Below are positions 45,066 to 52,153 of a stretch of 64,000 bases of DNA, piece after piece. Below the pieces are notes generated by a model. It made no database searches. It was given only the letters and a program-made list of their open reading frames with translations, and had not been told where the DNA came from. How positions within the stretch are numbered: the stretch's first letter is position 1; every line of letters begins with the position of its first letter. Source of the stretch: Synechococcus sp. BSA11S (lineage in GTDB: Bacteria > Cyanobacteriota > Cyanobacteriia > PCC-6307 > Cyanobiaceae); contig NZ_VNWP01000014.1 of assembly GCF_014224355.1 (NCBI RefSeq), positions 1 to 64,000 on the forward strand, written 5' to 3'. Position numbers and translations under genes: made by a program.

Positions 45066-46208
45066 TCAGGCGCGACCACGCAGTGCGTTGGCTAGATCCT
45101 CTGCATCCTTCTTCTGATCAAAGCCAAAGTATGGATTCAGGCAGTCCATCGCCCTTGTTCTATCAAGAGAGTGGAGTTGATGAGTGTGCGCACTCACGCC
45201 TAGCTCGGTCATGAGTTGTTCTCGTCTCTTCCATTCATGGGAATAACGATGCTGCCAGATCGTGCTGGCGGCGCTGAGGTCCTGCTCAACCTCCACCCTG
45301 GCCATCAAGACGTTCTTGCCAAGGGCCAAGGCGTAGCCCAGATGGCTGCCGAGGGTGAAGGTCAGCATCTGATCAGAGAGCTCCAGCAGTGTTTTCTGGC
45401 AATCCAGAAACCATGGATTGGACACGTGACCGTTGCATGCAAGGATCCACTCTCTGGGAAGACCTTGCGGCGGTGGATCCTTCCAATAGCTTTGCCAGAT
45501 CACAGTGTCAATGTTGGCAGAACGACAGTGATCAATGATGAGCCTGATCATTTCAGAGGCTGACCAGTTTCGCTTCACATGGGCAACGGTATGAACAGGA
45601 ATCACCAGCAGCACCTTGCCAAGCCTTCTTTTCAGCGCAGCGAGCTGACTGGACTCAATCACCGGTTTCGCATAATTAATGTAAGGTCCCACAGCAATTC
45701 CATTGGCACCGTACCGGTCGCGAAGCCTCTCGGCGCGGTTTGGCCCCATGCACAGGTACGACTTGACCCAGGGTTGGGGATCCTCGAAGCACGACTCTTC
45801 GCTGTAGTTGACTCCATGCTCCAGCATGAAAGGGAGAGGCTTTCCAACCAGCGGCAGATTGGCGGCCCGTTTCAGGAGGATGTCGTGGCCGTAATGATGA
45901 ACGGCGTTGTCATATTCGCGTCGCGAGGGAGATTCGGTGGGCCGGAGAACTGAGGCCTCTTCCCATTTTGACTCGACCATGACGGCTGGATAGACCGATG
46001 GTCTGAACGGCATCGCATGGAAGGCTTGATGGACCAACCCTGAATAGGCGGCAAGGGCATTGAGTTCCCGACGCTCCTCCCTTGACAGCCAGCGTCCTAC
46101 GGGGGTGAGAGCCCGGCGGATCCGGTTGCCGGATCCTGCTTTCAAGGAATGAAGGAGGCGCCTCGGCGATTGCTCAGAACCCACGATCACCTCGTTTTGA
46201 GCCAGCAT
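45066..46208 (-). CDS. Polysaccharide-locus protein of unknown family
   Basis: A 380-residue protein I do not recognise with certainty. FMLEHGVNYSEESC, KSYLCMGPNRAERLRDRYG, and later LLVIPVHTVAHVKRNWSASEM and LTFTLGSHLGYALALGKNVL recall GT-B-like surface-carbohydrate proteins, in which an N-terminal half binds acceptor and a C-terminal half binds nucleotide sugar. No membrane segment is evident. It abuts the downstream glycosyltransferase (44070-45065) with no gap, which argues for a shared operon and a role in the same glycan. The intrinsic evidence for a catalytic role is weak. Confidence 0.55.
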   Translation of the reverse strand: MLAQNEVIVGSEQSPRRLLHSLKAGSGNRIRRALTPVGRWLSREERRELNALAAYSGLVHQAFHAMPFRPSVYPAVMVESKWEEASVLRPTESPSRREYDNAVHHYGHDILLKRAANLPLVGKPLPFMLEHGVNYSEESCFEDPQPWVKSYLCMGPNRAERLRDRYGANGIAVGPYINYAKPVIESSQLAALKRRLGKVLLVIPVHTVAHVKRNWSASEMIRLIIDHCRSANIDTVIWQSYWKDPPPQGLPREWILACNGHVSNPWFLDCQKTLLELSDQMLTFTLGSHLGYALALGKNVLMARVEVEQDLSAASTIWQHRYSHEWKRREQLMTELGVSAHTHQLHSLDRTRAMDCLNPYFGFDQKKDAEDLANALRGRA

Positions 46209-46295
46209 TCAATCCAGCGGACTGTATCTCTCTGTTCGCTGGAGAAGCAAACCCGCTACGACCTGGTCTCGTGCCTCTCCTTGAGATTCCTGTCT

Positions 46296-47372
46296 TCACA
46301 GCACCGAATGCAGCACCGCCTCGACCTGGGTTGCAGCTTCCTGCCAGCTGAAACGTTGCGCTCTCGCCGGTCCCCGCTCAGACAGGTCCTTCCCGAGCCA
46401 GGGGGAGTGAACCAGCTCGTCCATGGCCGAGCGGATCGCAGTGACGGAGCGAGGATCCACCTGCAGGGCGGCGTCACCCACCACCTCCGGCAGAGCGCCG
46501 GCCGTGGAGGTGATCACAGGGGCACCGCAGGCCATTCCCTCCAGGGCCGGCAGGCCGAAACCCTCCCAGAGGCTGGCCATCACCAGTCCTCGGCAGCGGT
46601 TGAGCAAGTCCAGCCGCTCCTGGTCGCTCACCCAGTGGTGCCAGTCGCAGCGGCCGGCGATGCCCAGCTCGCTGGCCAGGCGCCGCAGGCGGGAGGTGTA
46701 GCGGGGATCCTGGGGGCCCACCAGGGCCAGGCGGTGTTCGCGGTCACGCAGTCCAGCGAAGGCCCGCAGCACCCGCTCCAGGTTCTTGTGGGGGTCGTGG
46801 CGGCCGAGCACCAGAAAAAACGGCTGCCGCTCCAGCCCCAGGGGCCGCAGCAGCCCCGGGCTGAAGCCCAGCCGGATCGGCACCAGCCGTTTCGCGGGAA
46901 CCCCCAGGCGCTGGTGCACCTCCCGGGCTGTGGCTTCGGAATTGCAGAGCACCCGCACCGCCCTGTGCAGCACCAGGGGCACATACGCCAGGTGGTACGC
47001 CAGCAGCGGGGTGAGCTGCGGATAGCGCAGGGGCAGCAGGTCGTGGGCGAGCACCACAGAGCGAACCCCCCGCCCCAGGGGGGCTTCCGGCAGCGGGGAG
47101 AGCAGCAGGGGCGCTCCGCTGCGGCGGAGCAGTTTCGGCAGCTCCCGCTGGGTCCAGAGCAGCCGCCGCAGGTGGCCGGCTCGGCCGTGCTCAGGCGAGA
47201 GGTCGGGGGGGATGGCCAGGCTGCCGGGCCGGTCGCCGCCGCAGGGATCCAGCAACGGCACCAGATCAGGATCCAGCGCCGCCGCCAGCTCCCGGGCGAC
47301 AACGCCGATGCCGGTGGGCCGGACACCGAGATAACTGCCGTTGAACAGGGCCAGGGGCATAGCCGAACTCAT
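46296..47372 (-). CDS. Glycosyltransferase family 4
   Basis: A 358-residue GT-B enzyme of family 4. FNGSYLGVRPTGIGVVARELAA gives the N-terminal donor-proximal loop, VLCNSEATAREVHQRLG and FFLVLGRHDPHKNLERVLRAF are typical middle blocks, and MASLWEGFGLPALEGMACGAPVITS carries the E-x7-E motif of retaining GT4 transferases (mannosyl- or glucosyltransferases). The ATG at 47372 overlaps the stop of the upstream GT2 gene by ATGA, which supports this start. GC content is high again, so the AT-rich insert ends near 46200. Confidence 0.9.
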   Translation of the reverse strand: MSSAMPLALFNGSYLGVRPTGIGVVARELAAALDPDLVPLLDPCGGDRPGSLAIPPDLSPEHGRAGHLRRLLWTQRELPKLLRRSGAPLLLSPLPEAPLGRGVRSVVLAHDLLPLRYPQLTPLLAYHLAYVPLVLHRAVRVLCNSEATAREVHQRLGVPAKRLVPIRLGFSPGLLRPLGLERQPFFLVLGRHDPHKNLERVLRAFAGLRDREHRLALVGPQDPRYTSRLRRLASELGIAGRCDWHHWVSDQERLDLLNRCRGLVMASLWEGFGLPALEGMACGAPVITSTAGALPEVVGDAALQVDPRSVTAIRSAMDELVHSPWLGKDLSERGPARAQRFSWQEAATQVEAVLHSVL

Positions 47373-48268
47373 TGCCTTGGGGGAACCGCCGGCGAAGCGG
47401 TCGGGAAGGGACCCATGGCCTCCACCATCGCCACCAGAGTCGCCCAGCTGCGTTTCGGCCGCACCGGTAGCCGCAGCAGCGTCATGAGCAGCAGCCTCAG
47501 GTTGCGCAGGGCCAGCACCCAGCCGGGTCGGTGGCGGCGCAGGAAGCGCAGATAACTCAGGGTCGAGAGCCGCTGGCGCCGCTCGCTGGGGGTGTGGCTG
47601 CCCGCACCCCTCTGGTGGATCACCGCCAGCGCCGGCCACCACAGCACCGGGGCGCCCGCCGCCCCCAGCCGCAGGCAGAGGTCCATGTCTTCGTAATAAA
47701 GGGGGAAGGCGGGATCGAAGCGGGCGGGCGGGATGTGGGCGCTGGGGCGGATCAGCAGGCTGCAGCCGCTCAGCCAGTCGAGCTCCACCGTGCCGCCGCG
47801 GTGGCCGGCGACGACGGCCTCACCCACCCGGCGGCGGCGGAAATCGAGGCCTGGATCGATCCAGCCGCCACTGGGCTCGAGTTCTCCGCTCCCGGAACGC
47901 ACGGCGGTGCCCAGCAGCGCCCGGGGCGGCAGTTGTGCCAGGACCTCGCTCAGCCGCTCCAGTTCATGGCCGGCCGGCAGGGCGGTGTCGGGATTGAGCA
48001 GCCAGATCCAGCCTTCCCAGCCCCGGCGGGCCAGGTGCTCGAAGCCCTGGTTGCAACCTGCCCCGAAGCCATCCCCTTCCCGGCCCGCCACCAGCTCCAG
48101 CTGCAGCCCACCGCCGGCGTTGAGGTCGCAGGCCCGCAGCGCCGCGGACTGCGGGCTGTTGTCCACCACCAACCAGCTGATCGGAGGCAGGCTCTGGCGG
48201 GCCAGATCACTCCCCAGCTGCTGCAGGGCGTCGAGGCTGTGGTAAGCCACGCTGAGCACCACGGGCAC
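47369..48268 (-). CDS. Glycosyltransferase family 2 (rhamnosyltransferase-like)
   Basis: A roughly 299-residue GT2 enzyme. ISWLVVDNSPQSAAL, GFGAGCNQGFEHLARRG, and WIWLLNPDTALPAGHELER with the Asp-x-x/NPD type motif are diagnostic of rhamnosyltransferase-like GT2; FPLYYEDMDLCLRLG is the acceptor block with the catalytic Asp. The start is uncertain: no ATG precedes the domain, and the GTG at 48268 (VPVVLSVAYHS) is the best fit. The HIT gene diverges 20 bp away. The end overlaps the GT4 gene by ATGA. Confidence 0.82.
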   Translation of the reverse strand: MPVVLSVAYHSLDALQQLGSDLARQSLPPISWLVVDNSPQSAALRACDLNAGGGLQLELVAGREGDGFGAGCNQGFEHLARRGWEGWIWLLNPDTALPAGHELERLSEVLAQLPPRALLGTAVRSGSGELEPSGGWIDPGLDFRRRRVGEAVVAGHRGGTVELDWLSGCSLLIRPSAHIPPARFDPAFPLYYEDMDLCLRLGAAGAPVLWWPALAVIHQRGAGSHTPSERRQRLSTLSYLRFLRRHRPGWVLALRNLRLLLMTLLRLPVRPKRSWATLVAMVEAMGPFPTASPAVPPRQ

Positions 48269-48287
48269 GGAACCGGGAGGAACGGCA

Positions 48288-48800
48288 ATGATGAAAGATC
48301 CGCAGCTGAGCGCAGCTTCGCAGGAAGGCTCCGGTCCGCCAAGCGGGCAGGCCCCCTGCGGGATCTGTCGCCTCCATGGCGATGAGGAGGCGCTGGTCCC
48401 CGACGAAATCCTTCGCCAGGACCTCTGGCTGCTGCGCCACCACCCCCGGCCGGCCCCCCTGGCGGGCTGGCTGCTGCTGGATGCCCGCCGCCATCTCGGT
48501 GGACCGATCGACTTCCTGCCGGAGGAGGCGGTGGCCTTCGGCCCGATGCTGCAGCGCTGCAGCGCCTTAGTGCGAACACTCACCGGCTGCGGGCGGGTCT
48601 ACACGATCGCCTTCGGTGAAGGTGCCCGGCATCTGCATGTACATCTCATTCCCCGCCAGGGGGACGACCCTGGCAGTGAGGCCTGGAGAGTGGCGGACCT
48701 CTACCGGGCGGTGTCTGCTGGCGAGCGGGCCGCGGCGCCGGAGCGGCAGGTGGAGCAGCTGGTGCGCCAAGCCAGGGAGCTCACTGCTGCCTGGCGATAG
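48288..48800 (+). CDS. HIT family protein
   Basis: A 170-residue histidine-triad protein, a nucleotide hydrolase or transferase of the HIT superfamily. The triad HLHVHLIPR is intact near residue 117-125. PCGICRLHGDEEALVPDEIL at residues 23-42 adds a Cys-x-x-Cys pair typical of some HIT proteins with a structural zinc. GGGAGG-type spacing is good: GGGAGGAA lies 8 bases before the ATG at 48288. It is divergent from the GT2 gene and precedes kdsB by 28 bases, so it may be co-transcribed with KDO activation. Its substrate is unknown. Confidence 0.88.
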   Translation: MMKDPQLSAASQEGSGPPSGQAPCGICRLHGDEEALVPDEILRQDLWLLRHHPRPAPLAGWLLLDARRHLGGPIDFLPEEAVAFGPMLQRCSALVRTLTGCGRVYTIAFGEGARHLHVHLIPRQGDDPGSEAWRVADLYRAVSAGERAAAPERQVEQLVRQARELTAAWR

Positions 48801-48828
48801 GCTCCGCAGCAGCGACCGGGGCCCTGCG

Positions 48829-49671
48829 GTGAACGAGGCAGACCTGCAGCAGGAGGCAGCGGACCCATGGCGTTGCCTGGTGGCGGTACCCGCCCGGCTC
48901 GAGTCTTCCCGGCTGCCGAACAAGGTGATGGCCGAAATCGGCGGGCAGCCGATGCTGCGGCGGGTGCTGGAGTGCTGCCGGCAGTCCCGGCGGGCCGCAG
49001 CGGTGGTGCTCTGCACCGACAGCGACCTGCTGCGGCAGGAGGCCGAGGGCTGGGGTTTCCCCGTCCTGATGACAGCTGCCTCCTGCAGCTCCGGCAGCGA
49101 CCGCCTCGCTTCGGTAGTGGACGAGCTCACGGCACTGGCAGCGGCCGCAGTCGCCGGCGCGGAGGCTGCCCCGCCTGACCCTGCCCGCACGGTGATCATC
49201 AACGTCCAGGGGGATCAACCTTTCATTGATCCGGCGGTGATCGATGCGATGGCCGAGGCCTTTGCCGGCACCACGCCAGCCCCCGCCGTGCTCACCCCGG
49301 TGTACCGGATGGGTGCGGAGAAGGTGCACAACCCGAATGTGGTCAAAACGCTGCTGGCGGCGGACGGTCGCGCCCTCTACTTCTCCCGCTCCGCGATCCC
49401 GCATGTCCGTGGCGTCGAGTCCGCAGACTGGTCCCGGCACGCTCCCTACTGGGGGCACGTGGGCATCTACGGCTACCGGGCCGACGTGCTCGCCCGCTGG
49501 GCGCATCTGCCCCACTCACCCCTGGAGCACACCGAGAAACTTGAGCAGCTGCGGCTGATCGAGGCCGGCATTCCGGTGGGCACGTTCCCCGTGGACGGTG
49601 ATTTCCTCTCGGTGGACACCGCCGAGCAGCTGGAGCAGGCCCGGGCGATTGCCTTGGCCCAGGGAGGTTGA
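48829..49671 (+). CDS. kdsB: CMP-KDO synthetase (3-deoxy-manno-octulosonate cytidylyltransferase)
   Basis: A 280-residue KdsB that activates KDO as CMP-KDO for lipopolysaccharide. CLVAVPARLESSRLPNKVMAEIGGQPM is a split N-terminal motif (positions about 15-42), with the key Arg and Lys. VIINVQGDQPFIDP holds the CTP-binding and metal Asp, and DGDFLSVDTAEQLEQAR is the C-terminal signature. The GTG at 48829 was chosen as the nearest start before the domain. KdsA, KdsC and KdsD are elsewhere in the window, so the pathway is complete here. It is followed by a 250-bp gene-free stretch. Confidence 0.95.
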   Translation: MNEADLQQEAADPWRCLVAVPARLESSRLPNKVMAEIGGQPMLRRVLECCRQSRRAAAVVLCTDSDLLRQEAEGWGFPVLMTAASCSSGSDRLASVVDELTALAAAAVAGAEAAPPDPARTVIINVQGDQPFIDPAVIDAMAEAFAGTTPAPAVLTPVYRMGAEKVHNPNVVKTLLAADGRALYFSRSAIPHVRGVESADWSRHAPYWGHVGIYGYRADVLARWAHLPHSPLEHTEKLEQLRLIEAGIPVGTFPVDGDFLSVDTAEQLEQARAIALAQGG

Positions 49672-49771
49672 TGGCATGGCTCGGAGCTGAGGGTCGAAAC
49701 CACACACGGATCAGCCACTTTCGTCACATCGTTTTGGTGACCAGAGCGACGTCCACTCTGCCGTCATGGTC

Positions 49772-49803
49772 CAATTGCGGGTAGCACTTGTTACCTGCAA
49801 TTG
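49772..49803. repeat. 12-bp inverted repeat after kdsB
   Basis: CAATTGCGGGTA (49772-49783) and TACCTGCAATTG (49792-49803) are arms with one mismatch around an 8-nt loop, in the 254-bp stretch between kdsB and the broken Crp-family gene. TTGTTC follows, a weak T-rich end. It could be a kdsB terminator or an operator. I see no gene in the rest of 49672-49934. Confidence 0.4.
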
Positions 49804-49934
49804 TTCAGCTATGGATCAATGAGAGGGGCTCGTTCAAGATCTCTGTGGAGCAGTGGTTCTCTCAGGGATCTGGCCATTTCCCGGTCGCACTCTGAGGGAC
49901 CCCACGACAGCTTCAGACCGCTGAGTTGTGGCCA

Positions 49935-50530
49935 GTGAGCACACACAATGCAACCAGAGCACCGGGGATAACGGGACATCTGGAACCAGATCAGCATTTG
50001 CGGCTCTCGGTGGGAAAGACCTGCCTGCTGGCCTCAGCATCGGATCATCGCCGCTACGTGCGTCTTGTCTTCCAGTGGGGTGTGGCCCGACTGTCTGTGT
50101 CTTTTGGGGACAGCTTTCCTGACATCACCCTCGCTTTCTGCGGAACTCCCGGGGCCAGCTGGTTGCGGTTGCCCGAGGGCATCAGTTGTCTGCTGGAGGC
50201 TCTGACTGACAGCGTCCTGGAGCTTCATTACGCCGATCATTGTCCGTTGGCACAGGATTTGGTGGAGCAGTGGCTGCTCGACCTGCATCTGGTGCCGCAT
50301 CCGGTGGGAGCGGAGGCCCGGCTGGCCTCGCTGGTGAACATCTCAGTACCGACCAGAGCGGCATCGGACAGCTTGCCTGCGTGAGCGCAGCCTCTGTTTG
50401 CACCCTGTCTTCAGGGCCGGTCTGTTGGGCCGTGGGGGTACTGGGCCGGCGCGGCCGCATTGGCCCAGCGCCCACTCAGGTCGAAATCGCACATGGAGGA
50501 AGGATCCTCAGCGATTACAAATGCCTGTAA
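49935..50530 (+). pseudogene. Disrupted Crp/Fnr-family regulator
   Basis: The first 149 codons, from VSTHNATRAPG to the stop at 50384, resemble the sensor domain and dimer helix of Crp-type regulators: VRLVFQWGVARLSVSFGD, LTDSVLELHYADH and QWLLDLHLVPHPVGAEARLASLVNI. The DNA-binding helix-turn-helix should follow but the frame stops. In another frame, 50340-50530, IGQLACVSAASVC and VGVLGRRGRIGPAPTQVEI recall the recognition helix and wing. A deletion with frameshift is the simplest explanation, leaving a non-DNA-binding remnant. The family reading is tentative. It sits directly before ferritin 1 and could once have regulated the iron genes. Confidence 0.45.
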
Positions 50531-50602
50531 ATTTGGTTACCCGGGTCTGATGCGGATGCGCCTGACCTGGCTCTCTCGTCAACCCCTGCTCAACCTGGTT
50601 TG

Positions 50603-51181
50603 ATGTCAGCGTCCTCCAGTACTGATTCCCTCACTGTTGCCACAGGCCCAGCGGGACGCGCCATGGCGCAACCCATGGAGGCTGGCCTCATCGAGGTGCT
50701 GCAGCAACACCTCGCCATGGAGCGCAACGCCAGCGCTGCCTATTTCGCCATGGCGATCTGGTTCGCTGAGCGGGAGCTGCGTGGATTCTCCCAATTCTTC
50801 AAGGACGAGGGACGCAATGAGCAGGAACATGCTGCCAAGTTTGCTGGCTACCTGATTGCCCGCGGCCAGACCGTGGTACTGGATGAGGTATCGGCTCCAC
50901 GCCAGTCCTGGTCTTCAGCCGAAGAGATTCTGGCAGCTTCCTTCCTGATGGAGGCCGACGTGACCAGTTCACTGCAGCAGATCTATCTGATGGCAGAGCG
51001 TGCCTCAGATCTTCGCACCACTGTTTTCCTTGATCCGATCATCGACAGTCAGGTTGAATCCGAAAACGAGTTTGCCCATCTGTTGGGCCGGGTGCGTTTT
51101 GCCCAGAACCAGCCGGCTGCCATGCTGATCATCGACGGTGAACTGAGCGAAGGAAAACATGATCCCGCAAAGCTGACTTGA
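50603..51181 (+). CDS. Ferritin 1
   Basis: A 192-residue ferritin-like protein that stores iron in a 24-subunit shell. A 25-residue Ser/Ala/Thr-rich extension precedes the four-helix bundle. Ferroxidase residues can be seen in HLAMERNASAAYFAMAIW (Glu and Tyr in helix A), DEGRNEQEHAAKFAGYL with the Glu-x-x-His of helix B, and in QVESENEFAHLLGR of helix D. The ATG at 50603 overlaps a TTG codon at 50600; ATG is preferred. It is paralogous to the ferritin at 54141-54668 but clearly diverged, so the two may differ in iron release or regulation. Confidence 0.9.
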   Translation: MSASSSTDSLTVATGPAGRAMAQPMEAGLIEVLQQHLAMERNASAAYFAMAIWFAERELRGFSQFFKDEGRNEQEHAAKFAGYLIARGQTVVLDEVSAPRQSWSSAEEILAASFLMEADVTSSLQQIYLMAERASDLRTTVFLDPIIDSQVESENEFAHLLGRVRFAQNQPAAMLIIDGELSEGKHDPAKLT

Positions 51182-51187
51182 TTTAGG

Positions 51188-51586
51188 TCAGGATGGCAGG
51201 GGACGGCTGCTGATCTCAATCAGAAAAGCGATCGACAGTGGATCCTGGACACCGCGCCGCTTCCATGTTCTTGCTGTTTCCAGCAGTTCGAGCCGCCGCC
51301 CATGAAGCCGCCGCAGTTCCTTGCTGAGCCTGCAGTAGAGGGAGCTGTTCTGACATCGGCTCATCGCATCGAGAATGTGGCTGCAGCGATGACGGATCAC
51401 ATCCACCTCGCGGCAAAGGCTGCCGATCACGGTGTTGGAGCTCGTGATCGTGGTGGCCATCGGTTTGATGGTCCTGGCGGTCAGGGGTGCGGCAGCGCCC
51501 GGATCGGGGGATGGGGATGGAATCGGCTGATTGCTCTGCAAGCTCGCTGCGGCAGTTGGATTCTCGGGGAGGGATCGGTGGTTCAT
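51188..51586 (-). CDS. Hypothetical protein in the iron island
   Basis: A 132-residue protein with no family I recognise. The N-terminal 50 residues are low-complexity Pro/Ser/Ala; the C-terminal 80 are basic and helical (SLCREVDVIRHRCSHILDAM, YCRLSKELRRLHGRRLELLETARTWKRRG) and could form a coiled coil. The ATG at 51586 follows the Fur-like inverted repeat at 51606-51661, which supports a promoter just upstream and iron control. It is convergent with ferritin 1, with 6 bp between the stops. Confidence 0.5.
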   Translation of the reverse strand: MNHRSLPENPTAAASLQSNQPIPSPSPDPGAAAPLTARTIKPMATTITSSNTVIGSLCREVDVIRHRCSHILDAMSRCQNSSLYCRLSKELRRLHGRRLELLETARTWKRRGVQDPLSIAFLIEISSRPLPS

Positions 51587-51605
51587 CGGGAGCGCGAGGC
51601 TCTTG

Positions 51606-51661
51606 TTGAGAACGACTTGCAACGTAGACGACAGTGCCTCCCTTTTGCAAGTGATTCTCAA
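51606..51661. promoter_or_regulatory. Paired Fur-like boxes forming a long inverted repeat
   Basis: TTGAGAACGACTTGCAA (51606-51622) and TTGCAAGTGATTCTCAA (51645-51661) are near mirror images of each other, 14 of 17 positions matching when one is reversed. Each resembles the 7-1-7 Fur box form known in bacteria. The spacing between is 22 bp. Position upstream of the 51188 gene, in an area with two ferritins and feoA/feoB, supports iron-dependent regulation, but the regulator gene is not in the window. Confidence 0.6.
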
Positions 51662-51887
51662 CAGCAGAACTGTTATTGAGACGGCTCCGGCCTTCGGCAA
51701 GCTCGCGGTGGTGTTTCGCTCGCGCGGAACGGGTTCATGATTGTTTCGGCAGCAGTGGAGGCTGAAGATTGTCGGGAAGGAGCATCTGAGTCAGTCGCTC
51801 CTTGAGGTTTCTGCATCATTGATGTAAACGAGTGTTCATTTCTGCCATCTTTGCGATACGCTGAATCAAGTCAAGGAGCATCAGGAC

Positions 51888-52115
51888 GTGCCACTCAATG
51901 CAGCCAGGGAAGGTGCGAGGGTCAGGGTCGAATCCCTCACGTCCAACTCTGTCTTGGAGAGCCGACTTCTGTCGATGGGTATCAGGCCTGGAGTGCAGAT
52001 TGAGGTGCTCAGGCGTGGCAAGCCAGGCGGAATCCTCCATGTGGCCTGCGGCATTCTGGAGTTTATGATCCGTCATGAAGATGCCGCTCATGTGCAGGTC
52101 AGCGTTGATCAATGA
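51888..52115 (+). CDS. feoA: Ferrous iron transport protein FeoA
   Basis: A 75-residue SH3-like FeoA, the small cytosolic partner of the FeoB iron channel. ARVRVESLTSNSVLESRLLSMG and PGVQIEVLRRG fit the family, and the length is standard. The start is GTG at 51888 with AAGGAGC about 12 bases upstream. FeoA and FeoB are usually in one operon; here feoA points right and feoB points left, facing each other with only 38 bp between the stop codons. The 187 bases upstream probably contain its promoter. Confidence 0.9.
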   Translation: MPLNAAREGARVRVESLTSNSVLESRLLSMGIRPGVQIEVLRRGKPGGILHVACGILEFMIRHEDAAHVQVSVDQ

Positions 52116-52153
52116 CTCACAGGACAAGCCTTTGGTTCATTTCAGATCAGCGA

